DNA from: Planctomyces sp.
Lineage (GTDB): Bacteria; Planctomycetota; Planctomycetia; Planctomycetales; Planctomycetaceae
Assembly (NCBI GenBank): GCA_016795105.1
Contig: JAEUIH010000023.1
Coordinates: 32,694-96,693, forward strand
Reading direction: 5' to 3'
Length of the DNA stretch: 64,000 bases
Part shown: positions 27,378 through 35,615 of the stretch, in pieces
Position numbering within the stretch: position 1 is the first letter of the stretch
Layout: the number at the start of each line of letters is the position of its first letter
The notes under the pieces: generated by a model
Told to the model about the DNA's origin: nothing
What the model saw: the letters and a program-made list of their open reading frames with translations, nothing else
Databases searched by the model: none
Made by a program: the position numbers and the translations under genes

Positions 27378-29978
27378 CAAATGATCGACCTGATCGGAGA
27401 AAACTTCATCCAGGCCTGTTTCGGTGGCTGGAGCAACCGAAGGATTGGATTCGACGAAGATGGCTTCTGAGGATTCACGGAACTGCGGAAGTATCTCGAG
27501 GCGACGTTTTGGGAATGCTGGATTCGTCTTGAGAGACGATCCCGACCGGTTAGTTTCCGTTTGCGACATCTGAGCGACGCAGTTCTCGCCCCGGGAAGTT
27601 ATGAGCGTAGACCTCTTCGACCATCGTGGATCCATATCGTCGGTGCGGTTCACGGTGCCGTTCGAAGAATCGTCTTCGTCGACGACAGCACCCGTCCCAA
27701 AGCCTAGAAAAATATCGACTCGACCACCTGTCCCACCACCAGGACTTCGCGGAATTCCTCGATCATCGTTGATAATCAGGCCTGTTCCGGACCCATCGTC
27801 AATTGTGGCATTCGATGGATTAGTCAGTACGACTCGAAATGTCTCGTCATCTTCAACGACAAGATCTCCGAGGATTACGACTTGAATGGTTTTTGAGATT
27901 TGCCCTGGACTAAAGGTAACGACACCGGAGTTTGCTGTGTAGTCCCTGTTGCCGGTCGTCGCAGTACCGTTCACAGTGCCGAACTGGACTGTGACGGTTG
28001 AGCTGGACGCCGCGGAAAGTGATACTCGGAACGTCATCAATGTTTGTTCGGGCTTTCCGGCATCGGCACCGAACATGATGAGGTTTCCTTCTATGGCATT
28101 CGCATCTGTAATGCGAATTGAAGGAAGCGGCATCGGGTCATCATCCACGATGGTGCCGGCTCCGGAGCCGTCCGCGATATTGAGACCAGAGGCATTTGAC
28201 AGATTCAGTGACAGCGTTTCATTGCCTTCATAGAGAACATCAGCAACCGTTGAAATCGTGACAGTCTTTGATGTTTCTCCGGGGTTGAACGTGATGGTTC
28301 CATTTTGAGCTGTGTAGTCACTGCCGGCAACCGCTGTTCCGTTTGCCGTGGCGAAGTCCACAGAAACAGAATTGCTGACAGCCTCCGAGAGGGACAACGT
28401 AAACACGAGGTTTCCTCCCTCGATGACAGTTGCATCTGAGATCGTCAAATCCGGCACAACGCCAGGCGCGATGATTGAGCCAAGGAAGGAATACTGCCCA
28501 ATGCTTCCATACGATGAATATCCCGTCGTCAGGGGATCGCCCTTACCAACAGCCGCAACGGAAAGATAGTAGGTGCCAGCTGGCACATTCTGATTGATTG
28601 TTGCCCCGAGAGCGTCAGTGGGATTCGACGCAGTTATGACGGTACCGGCTGAATTCAGAAGCGTCGCTCGAATATCAAGATTTGGGCCTGTTTCAAAGGG
28701 GCTGACTGTCAGGCTGATATTTCCGGCAGCGGTAACAAATGAAAACACATCGACGTCAGTACTCTGTTCAATCAGACCCGCGCCGTCAATTGTCGTTGGA
28801 TTCACTACGAATGCGGGTGTTGCGGTTCCCACAGTGTTCCCATAATCATCGCTTCGATAACCGAAACCATTTTGGGTCGTAATCATCCCCAGGTCGTTTT
28901 CGCGGTTGTTGGCCCCGGCGTATTCACCAAAGCTCCACTGACTCAGGTTCTGATAGTAGCCGACCCCCATGATCGGAGCCCAGCCGGTTTCGCCACTGCC
29001 GTGCCCTCCGTAGTAGCCAGTGCTGCTCGTGCCGTCATGCCTGAGTCCGAGAGTATGTCCGACTTCGTGACTGACGGCTTCGGCTGTGTATTTGACATTG
29101 CCGTTGCCCAGCTGTGCAGTAAACGCGTATGTCGGCGTATCCGAATTCCAGTTGAATGAAGTCAGGTAAGCAACGCCACCTGCACCTGCCCCGTACCAGT
29201 CGTAGCTACTGCCGCCAATGGCAACGCGGACGCCCCAGCGAGTATCTGAGGAGCTGCTTTTGAGCAGGTCGTTGATATCAGCAGGCTCCTGAGTCGTCAC
29301 ATTTACGTCAAATGTGATGAAGTCTTCAGCGACTCTCTGCCAAATCTTCTGGATGTTGGCAAGCTCGGTGTTGCTGAAGCCGGCAGTTCCGTCTGTGTTA
29401 TATTCAGGCGTTACAAACGGCGCTCCTCCGGTGAAGCTTGAATTCCACGAAGTGCCAGCCGTCGTGTGGCCGTTGAAGTCGAGATAGATCGTATGACGAG
29501 CACCGGGATTGGTATTCAGGTAGAATGTTTCTGCAAGGGGAAACGGCGATGCCCCGCCCCCTGTGGTTCCGCCAGCTATTGTACGAGCCTCTTCTTCTTC
29601 GGCCTCGGCGAAGTGGTCGTCCTCGTCATGATCGAGGTCTCCTTCGTGATGATCAGGATCGTGGTCCAGATCCTCAAATTCCGGCATCTCACACCACTCA
29701 TTGCCGAATTCATCGACGTGAATCACAAGATCATGGTCATGATCGTGATCGTGATCGTCCACGGAATGAACAGACTCATGATCGTGATCTGAATCGAGGT
29801 CCACACCTGTGTCATACACAGCACTCAGGAGGCAGCGAGCTTCAAGTGATTCCGAGGCATCAACTTTTCGAGTTCTTCCTATGACGCCTGAACGGCGTGC
29901 CTTTCGGGGAGCACGGCTGATGACACCGTAATGAACAAGCTGTTTTCGAAACGAGATCAGCCATGTGCTCAGAACCAT
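27369..29978 (-). CDS. Secreted zinc metalloprotease with LEPR-type N-terminus and Calx-beta domains
   Basis: The protein has 869 residues. A basic N-terminus leads to SLEARCLLSA (about 43-52), the LEPR-like planctomycete export signal, then an Asp/His-rich stretch with HDHDHDHD (about 55-125). The metalloprotease domain carries HEVGHTLGLRHDG, with His304, Glu305, His308 and His314: the metzincin-type HExxHxxGxxH pattern. A pre-peptidase-C-like beta region follows (about 390-510), then two Calx-beta domains (about 515-620 and 625-740; each with GTAxxGxDYTAxxGxxTFxPG) and a charged tail. Known role: Calx-beta binds calcium and builds rod-like surface proteins. Function inferred: cell-surface protease. 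The start at 29978 has GGAGG 8 bp upstream. The stop codon comes from the repeat at 27268-27377. Confidence 0.88.
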   Translation of the reverse strand: MVLSTWLISFRKQLVHYGVISRAPRKARRSGVIGRTRKVDASESLEARCLLSAVYDTGVDLDSDHDHESVHSVDDHDHDHDHDLVIHVDEFGNEWCEMPEFEDLDHDPDHHEGDLDHDEDDHFAEAEEEEARTIAGGTTGGGASPFPLAETFYLNTNPGARHTIYLDFNGHTTAGTSWNSSFTGGAPFVTPEYNTDGTAGFSNTELANIQKIWQRVAEDFITFDVNVTTQEPADINDLLKSSSSDTRWGVRVAIGGSSYDWYGAGAGGVAYLTSFNWNSDTPTYAFTAQLGNGNVKYTAEAVSHEVGHTLGLRHDGTSSTGYYGGHGSGETGWAPIMGVGYYQNLSQWSFGEYAGANNRENDLGMITTQNGFGYRSDDYGNTVGTATPAFVVNPTTIDGAGLIEQSTDVDVFSFVTAAGNISLTVSPFETGPNLDIRATLLNSAGTVITASNPTDALGATINQNVPAGTYYLSVAAVGKGDPLTTGYSSYGSIGQYSFLGSIIAPGVVPDLTISDATVIEGGNLVFTLSLSEAVSNSVSVDFATANGTAVAGSDYTAQNGTITFNPGETSKTVTISTVADVLYEGNETLSLNLSNASGLNIADGSGAGTIVDDDPMPLPSIRITDANAIEGNLIMFGADAGKPEQTLMTFRVSLSAASSSTVTVQFGTVNGTATTGNRDYTANSGVVTFSPGQISKTIQVVILGDLVVEDDETFRVVLTNPSNATIDDGSGTGLIINDDRGIPRSPGGGTGGRVDIFLGFGTGAVVDEDDSSNGTVNRTDDMDPRWSKRSTLITSRGENCVAQMSQTETNRSGSSLKTNPAFPKRRLEILPQFRESSEAIFVESNPSVAPATETGLDEVFSDQVDHLLK

Positions 29979-30134
29979 CTTCGAACCTCCAGGACTCAGA
30001 ACGAATCAGACAGGAAAGTGAGAGAAAGGCGATGTCCACTGAGACTATTTCATAAGTTTTCTTCCGTCAACTCCGACGGGGCTCCGAATCGCGCAAGCAG
30101 GCATAAGTTAGTGGCTTTACGGGGTCTGGCAGAA

Positions 30135-30776
30135 TCAGTTCGGGGCGAGCAAGCCGCGAAGAAGAATCTCCATTATGACAGCATGCTGATCCTTGGCGGA
30201 TCGCCCAAGAAAATGATTGGTGAACATCGTTCCATAGACCAGGTTGCCAATGAAGTCGAGCACTTGATCAACTTTGAGTTCTCGTCTCAGAGTTCCATTC
30301 TGCAGGAGTTCGGCCCAGACAGTTCTCCATCGTTCCCGGCTCTCTTCGCGATACATGAAGTACGTAGGTGTCAGTCGGTCATGGAACGAAGCGCGTTCGT
30401 GAATGAGGAGCTCGGCCTGTTCGGGGTGCGTTTCAAAGAACAGAAGGTATGCCAGAATTCCAGCAGAAATCTTCTCCAGCGCGGCAGTGTGTTGCGAAGC
30501 GGCGGTCTGCACGCTGGCCTGAAGTTCGCGCATCCCCTGGTCGACGCAGGCACAGAATAATTCTTCTTTGCTGCGAAAGTAAAGATACAGCGTTCCTTTG
30601 GCAATGCCGGATTCCGCGGCGACGCGTTCCATTTCGCAGTCCGCATAGCCGTCCCGTGCAAACAATTTCGCGGCGTGCTGAAGAATACTGTTACGGCGTT
30701 CGGTCTTGCGATCGCTGAGTGCAGGTGCCTCGGAGTCTGAATCCGTGACGGTGTTTGTTGTTGGCGTTTGGGTCAT
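30135..30776 (-). CDS. TetR-family transcriptional regulator of the RND efflux operon
   Basis: The protein has 213 residues. The N-terminal helix-turn-helix (about 31-74) reads ILQHAAKLFARDGYADCEME, then VAAESGIAKGTLYLYFRSKE, the classic TetR pattern. The C-terminal ligand domain contains KISAGILAYLLFFETHPEQA and QVLDFIGNLVYGTMFTNHFL, resembling AcrR/FadR-like regulators with a C-terminal TetR_C domain. It diverges from the adaptor gene of an efflux operon, and a perfect 18-bp palindrome lies between them (30985-31002), so it most likely represses that operon and is relieved by a pump substrate. A basic, polar leader of 30 residues precedes the HTH. The ATG has only a weak ribosome site. Confidence 0.9.
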   Translation of the reverse strand: MTQTPTTNTVTDSDSEAPALSDRKTERRNSILQHAAKLFARDGYADCEMERVAAESGIAKGTLYLYFRSKEELFCACVDQGMRELQASVQTAASQHTAALEKISAGILAYLLFFETHPEQAELLIHERASFHDRLTPTYFMYREESRERWRTVWAELLQNGTLRRELKVDQVLDFIGNLVYGTMFTNHFLGRSAKDQHAVIMEILLRGLLAPN

Positions 30777-30856
30777 GCCTGGTGCCGGCTGTGGTTTCGT
30801 TGCTGGATTTTTTAATCTTGTTCACATGGGGGATCGGAGAGTGTTTGCAACATTTA

Positions 30857-30931
30857 GGATGGGCATTCCTGCCCGTCCCGTATCCGTTGCGGCGGTGGCG
30901 GACGGCACTCGGAGAGTGCCTGCTACTTTGG
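30857..30931. repeat. Palindromic element, single right half with a diverged left half
   Basis: The right half at 30898-30931, GCGGACGGCACTCGGAGAGT followed by GCCTGCTACTTTGG, is a variant of the element at 27268-27377 in which both arms of the small hairpin changed together (GGCACTC/GAGTGCC), a compensatory change. The left part (30857-30878) is a different small palindrome, GGATGGGCATTCCTGCCCGT. It lies in the TetR/adaptor divergent region, upstream of the putative promoter. Confidence 0.75.
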
Positions 30932-30942
30932 GAACGTACCTG

Positions 30943-30971
30943 TTGAAAGACGGAGATCAGATGTCTATTCT
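30943..30971 (+). promoter_or_regulatory. Putative sigma70-like promoter of the RND operon
   Basis: TTGAAA at 30943-30948 and TATTCT at 30966-30971 are separated by 17 bp, a good housekeeping match. The palindromic operator lies 13 bp downstream of the -10 element, just past the expected start point, so a bound repressor would block transcript initiation or early elongation. Planctomycete promoter rules are not well known, so this is tentative. Confidence 0.4.
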
Positions 30972-30984
30972 ACAGAGGCCTGCC

Positions 30985-31002
30985 TGACTGACTAGTCAGT
31001 CA
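30985..31002. promoter_or_regulatory. Perfect 18-bp palindrome, probable TetR operator
   Basis: TGACTGACTAGTCAGTCA is a perfect dyad with no central spacer. It lies 45 bp upstream of the adaptor start and 208 bp upstream of the divergent tetR start. TetR-family operators are typically 14-20 bp dyads of this type and the spacing suits repression of the efflux operon. Confidence 0.75.
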
Positions 31003-31046
31003 TTTCCTTCCAAAATGAATTTTCATACCTTTCTTCTGGCTCTGTG

Positions 31047-32303
31047 ATGTCACGAACTCGAACTCGCGCCAATGTCAGTGATCACTGCCAATCGGTGGTC
31101 TTGAGTTGTTTTGTCTGTCTTCTGTTTGCCGGCTGTGGTGCCGGTCAGGGTGGACCGGGGCAAGGTGGGCCTCCGGGGCCAGGTGGTGCTGCGGGCAAGC
31201 CTGTGATTCAGGTCAAATGGACAACTCCGAAAACTAAATCTGTCACCGAGTACGAAGAGTTTACGGGCAGGACCGCAGCCGTTCAGTCCATCGAACTTCG
31301 ATCTCGTGTAACCGGTTATCTGGAGAAGGTTCATTTCGAAGATGGGATGGATGTCAAGGCGGGTGATGAGCTCTTCAGTATCGACCAGCGGCAGTTTGTT
31401 CAGGAAGAACTGCAGAGTAAAGCGATGGTGGATCAGATGTCTGCCCGAGTGAATCGACTGAAGGGGCAGGTTTCTCGGACAAGTGAGCTGCGAGAGAAAG
31501 GGGCAGTTTCTATTGATGACTTTGAGGCGCTGGAATTTGACCTCAATGAAGCGACGGCCGCTTTGATGGAAGCTTCGGCCGCTCATGAGCTTGCGAAGCT
31601 GAATCTGGACTACACGAAAATCCGAGCACCGATTTCCGGACGGATTGGAAGAAACCTGGTCGACGCTGGCAACATTGTGATTCAGGATCAAACGGCGCTC
31701 GCCAACATCGTGCCTCTCGACACACTGCACGTTTACTTTGATATTGATGAACGCACTGTGTTGAAGATGCGAAGGCGGCAACTGGCGTCTGGTTCGAATC
31801 CGGCGAATGCGATGGTGCAGATTTCGCTGGCGGATTCTGACGAATTCAAACTGTCGGCCAAAGTGGATTTTCTGGACAACCAGATCGACGCCGCAACCGG
31901 GACCCTTAGAGTGCGAGCGCTGCTCGACAATCCTTCCGGAATGCTGGCGCCTGGTTTGTTTGTCCGAGTTCGATTTCCGCTGGGTGAGCCAGAAGAACTG
32001 CTGATGATCCCTGAAAGCAGTATAGGTTCCAGTCAGGGTGATTCGGTGGTTTACATCGTGCAGGAAACCGGCGATGGGATGATGGCCGTTCGTCTGGACG
32101 GCGTCGAGTTTGGGCCTTTGGTGGAATTTGAAGACGAGAAGGAGGCACTCCGTGCTGTGCGGAGTGGAGTGAAAGCGGACGACAGGGTGATCACAACGGG
32201 TTTGCATCGCCTCAAGAACAATGCAGCGATTTCAAAGTTTGAGGACGAACCCCGGAAGGAGCCGTCTGCCGATCAAAAACCAGCACCAGCACCAGCAAAG
32301 TGA
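31047..32303 (+). CDS. RND efflux periplasmic adaptor lipoprotein
   Basis: The protein has 418 residues. The N-terminus (MSRTRTRANVSDHCQS then VVLSCFVCLLFAGC) ends in a lipobox with Cys30, followed by a Gly/Pro-rich linker. The membrane-fusion-protein order is seen: TEYEEFTGRTAAVQSIELRS beta-barrel/lipoyl half, RVTGYLEKVHFEDGMDVKAG lipoyl motif, a coiled-coil hairpin at about 110-175 (QSKAMVDQMSARVNRLKGQ, then SIDDFEALEFDLNEA), then LDYTKIRAPISGRIGRN and the C-terminal membrane-proximal domain. Role: couples an RND pump to an outer-membrane channel. The ATG at 31047 is preferred to the overlapping GTG at 31044. It is followed 27 bp later by the first permease gene. Confidence 0.93.
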   Translation: MSRTRTRANVSDHCQSVVLSCFVCLLFAGCGAGQGGPGQGGPPGPGGAAGKPVIQVKWTTPKTKSVTEYEEFTGRTAAVQSIELRSRVTGYLEKVHFEDGMDVKAGDELFSIDQRQFVQEELQSKAMVDQMSARVNRLKGQVSRTSELREKGAVSIDDFEALEFDLNEATAALMEASAAHELAKLNLDYTKIRAPISGRIGRNLVDAGNIVIQDQTALANIVPLDTLHVYFDIDERTVLKMRRRQLASGSNPANAMVQISLADSDEFKLSAKVDFLDNQIDAATGTLRVRALLDNPSGMLAPGLFVRVRFPLGEPEELLMIPESSIGSSQGDSVVYIVQETGDGMMAVRLDGVEFGPLVEFEDEKEALRAVRSGVKADDRVITTGLHRLKNNAAISKFEDEPRKEPSADQKPAPAPAK

Positions 32304-32330
32304 GTTTTCAGTCTCTGACAGGATGACCGT

Positions 32331-35300
32331 GTGTTTTCTCGATTCTTTATCGATCGTCCGATTTTTGCATCTGTGATTTCGATTGTGATCACGATGGTTG
32401 GTGCGATCGCGCTTTATCAGCTGCCGCTGGCTCAATATCCGGCGATTGCACCTCCCACGGTCGAAGTTGGCTGTAACTATCCCGGGGCGAGTGCAGGAAC
32501 GGTTGCAGAGACGATTGCTGCCCCGATTGAGCAGCAGGTGAACGGTGTTGAAGATATGTTGTATATGAACTCGTCGAGTACTAACGACGGGTCGTATGCG
32601 TTGACGGTGACCTTCAAGCCCGGAGTTGACCTGAATCTGGCGCAGGTGCTGGTTCAGAACCGAGTGAGCCTTGCACTGCCGTCGTTGCCTGAAGTTGTCC
32701 GTCGAACGGGGGTCACGACCCGAAAGCGATCCCCCGATATTCTGCTGACGGTCAGTCTGAACTCTCCGGACGGACGTTTTGACCAGCTTTACCTCAGCAA
32801 TTATGCACGCCTCCATCTGCTTGAAGAGATCAGTCGACTTCGCGGGGTGAGTGAGGTTCGCGTCTTCGGACAGCGTGATTACAGCATGCGAATCTGGCTG
32901 GATCCGGATAAGCTGGCGGCAAGAAATCTGACGGTGGCTGAAGTTCAGGCTGCTATCCGGGATCAGAATACGGAGGTTGCGCTGGGGCAGCTGGGGCAGG
33001 CACCTTCAACAGCGGGAGCGTCATGGCAGATTCCATTGACGGTGAAGGGGCGGCTTCAGACGACAGAAGAATTCGAGAACATCATTGTCCGTTCGACGCC
33101 GGATGGACGAACATTGCGGATCGGCGATGTTGGACGTGTTGATCTGTCTGCTCGCACAATTGAAACAAACAATCGATTCAATCAGAAGCCTACGGTTGGT
33201 CTGGCCATCTTTCAGCTGCCGGATGCTAATGCACTGGAGACAGCCGATCTGGTAAAGGCCAGAATGGACGAACTCTCCGTTGACTTTCCGGAGGGTATGA
33301 TTCATGAAGCGGGTTATGACACAACGCCCTTCATTCGCGAATCGATCCATGAAGTCTTCAAGTCGCTTCGGGACGCAGTGATATTGGTGGCTCTTGTCGT
33401 ACTGATATTTCTGCAGGGCTGGCGTCCCGCGATCATTCCTCTGATTGCAGTTCCAGTTGCGATTGTTGGGACATTTGCCGCGATGCTGGCGGTCGGATTC
33501 AGCCTCAACAACCTGACTCTGTTCGGGCTGGTACTGGCGATTGGAATTGTTGTTGACGATGCGATTGTGGTCGTCGAAGCTGTTGAACAGTATATCGAGA
33601 AGGGATTCTCACCTCGCGACGCAGCAATCCGCGCGATGGAAGAAGTCACGGGGCCGATTATTGCCGTTGGTCTGGTTCTTTCCGCTGTGTTTATACCGTG
33701 TGCATTTGTTTCAGGAATTGTGGGGCAGTTCTTTCGACAATTTGCTCTCACGATCGCGATCTCTACCATCATTTCCACGATCAATTCACTGACGCTGAGT
33801 CCCGCATTGTCGGCTCTGCTGCTGCGACCGGCACATGGAAAACAGGACCTGGTCACGAGGCTTCTGAATTTTTTCCTGGGCTGGTTCTTTCGCTTCTTCA
33901 ACAATCTGATGCGAAGATCCGTGGCTGGTTACATCGGTGTCACATCACGAATGCTGCGAGTTCCGTTGATCGTGCTGCTGGTTTATGGAGGACTGCTGGG
34001 CCTGACCTGGTTTGGACTCACCACGCTTCCCAGGGGCTTTATTCCGTCGCAGGACAAGGGATACATGGTCTGCAGCATCCAGCTTCCGGATGCAACGGCT
34101 GCTGAGCGTACATTAGAAACGCTGGCACGAGTCGAACGCATCACACTGGACACACCGGGCGTGAAGAGCATCAACGCCATCGCCGGGAATTCGTTTCAGC
34201 TGGGTGCTCGAGCTTCAAACTTCTGTTCGATGTTCATCATTCTCGACGAGTTCGATAAGCGTCAGACGTCAACCACGACTGCTGCTGCAATACAGGCAGC
34301 ACTCCTGAAAAAGTACAAAGAACAGATTCCTGAGGCGACAGTAACGATTTCGCCGCCACCCGCGGTTTCCGGGCTTGGACGTGCTGGTGGAATCAAAATG
34401 ATGATCGAGGACCGAGGTGATCACGGACTGGAAGCACTTCAGGAACAGACTCAGGCTGTTGTCACAAAGGTTTCATCAGAGCCGCGTCTCAATGGCGTGC
34501 TGAGTGTATTCAACAACGATGCGCCTCAGCTAAGGCTGGACGTTGATCGTGACGCCTGTCTTTCTCATGGTGTTGCACTAGGTGACGTATTCTCAACGTT
34601 ACAGGGATACCTCGGCTCACGTTACGTGAACGACTTTAATCTTTACGGACGAACCTGGCAGGTCGTTGTTCAGGCCGATATGACTCATCGCAATGACATT
34701 GAAGACGTCCGAAAGCTGACTGTCCGAAATCGCAACGGACAAATGGTGCCGCTGGGTGCCGTGGCTTCAGTGACGAAGAATGGTGGTCCTCTGATGGTGA
34801 CTCGATACAACATGTATCCGGCCGCATCGATCACGGCCAATGTGACGCCTGGTATCAGCAGCGGAGAGGGGATTCGGGCGTTTGAAGAAATTGCGGCTCG
34901 CGAGCTGCCGTCAACGATGGCCGCGGAATGGACAGAACTTGCCTACCTGGAGAGTACATCCGGGGAGACGGGGCTTGTGCTGTTTGTGTTTTCCGTTGCA
35001 TTCGTGTTTCTCGTTCTGGCAGCACTCTACGAGAGCTGGTCGCTTCCGCTGGCCGTGATTCTCGTCGTCCCGATGTGCGTGCTTTGTTCAATCGCCGGAG
35101 TTGCGTTAGCTCAGCCGGAAATCAACATCTTCACGCAGATCGGATTTGTCGTATTGATTGGACTTGCCTGCAAGAATGCAATTCTGATTGTGGAGTTCGC
35201 TAAGCTTCGCAGAGATGAGGGTGAGGAGATCTACGAATCGATACTTCAGGCATGCCGTCAGCGTCTCCGCCCGATCCTGATGACTTCATTTGCATTTATT

Positions 35301-35603
35301 CTTGGCGTCCTGCCTTTGGTGATTTCGACAGGAGCCGGCTTCGAAATGCGGCGGGCTCTTGGAACTGCGGTCTTTAGTGGAATGCTGGGTGTAACATTGT
35401 TCGGTATTTTTCTGACGCCTGTTTTCTTTCTGGTTGTTGACCGAATTACTCACTGGCGAGTCTTCAGTTCGGACGGCCTGATCGCAAGAACCGGACAGCT
35501 GCTGCTTGGTCTTTTGAGACTGCGATTTTTGGCTCGACCAATTCAGACGATTGTTTCATCCGATGCAGCAATTGTTTCGCCTGATGCGGAATCGAAAGGC
35601 TGA
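32331..35603 (+). CDS. RND efflux permease (HAE-1/AcrB-like), first of a pair
   Basis: The protein has 1090 residues, a little longer than AcrB. Start: GTG at 32331, 8 bp after AGGA. The N-terminus FFIDRPIFASVISIVITMVG is typical of AcrB-type pumps. Transmembrane helix 4 carries the proton-relay pair Asp409-Asp410 in GIVVDDAIVVVEA; helix 10 carries Lys948 in LIGLACKNAILIVEF. Porter-domain signatures include YPAIAPPTVEV and GQRDYSMRIWLDPDKLAARN. Role: proton-driven export of drugs, bile salts or other amphiphiles from the inner membrane or periplasm. The gap to the second permease gene is 12 bp. Confidence 0.95.
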   Translation: MFSRFFIDRPIFASVISIVITMVGAIALYQLPLAQYPAIAPPTVEVGCNYPGASAGTVAETIAAPIEQQVNGVEDMLYMNSSSTNDGSYALTVTFKPGVDLNLAQVLVQNRVSLALPSLPEVVRRTGVTTRKRSPDILLTVSLNSPDGRFDQLYLSNYARLHLLEEISRLRGVSEVRVFGQRDYSMRIWLDPDKLAARNLTVAEVQAAIRDQNTEVALGQLGQAPSTAGASWQIPLTVKGRLQTTEEFENIIVRSTPDGRTLRIGDVGRVDLSARTIETNNRFNQKPTVGLAIFQLPDANALETADLVKARMDELSVDFPEGMIHEAGYDTTPFIRESIHEVFKSLRDAVILVALVVLIFLQGWRPAIIPLIAVPVAIVGTFAAMLAVGFSLNNLTLFGLVLAIGIVVDDAIVVVEAVEQYIEKGFSPRDAAIRAMEEVTGPIIAVGLVLSAVFIPCAFVSGIVGQFFRQFALTIAISTIISTINSLTLSPALSALLLRPAHGKQDLVTRLLNFFLGWFFRFFNNLMRRSVAGYIGVTSRMLRVPLIVLLVYGGLLGLTWFGLTTLPRGFIPSQDKGYMVCSIQLPDATAAERTLETLARVERITLDTPGVKSINAIAGNSFQLGARASNFCSMFIILDEFDKRQTSTTTAAAIQAALLKKYKEQIPEATVTISPPPAVSGLGRAGGIKMMIEDRGDHGLEALQEQTQAVVTKVSSEPRLNGVLSVFNNDAPQLRLDVDRDACLSHGVALGDVFSTLQGYLGSRYVNDFNLYGRTWQVVVQADMTHRNDIEDVRKLTVRNRNGQMVPLGAVASVTKNGGPLMVTRYNMYPAASITANVTPGISSGEGIRAFEEIAARELPSTMAAEWTELAYLESTSGETGLVLFVFSVAFVFLVLAALYESWSLPLAVILVVPMCVLCSIAGVALAQPEINIFTQIGFVVLIGLACKNAILIVEFAKLRRDEGEEIYESILQACRQRLRPILMTSFAFILGVLPLVISTGAGFEMRRALGTAVFSGMLGVTLFGIFLTPVFFLVVDRITHWRVFSSDGLIARTGQLLLGLLRLRFLARPIQTIVSSDAAIVSPDAESKG

Positions 35604-35615
35604 TGGGAAGTATCT

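Noticed and set aside
31050..32207. Long minus-strand open frame (385 codons) opposite the adaptor gene
   Set aside because: It is a mirror of the adaptor frame with no domain, no ribosome site and composition unlike a real protein (many Arg and His).
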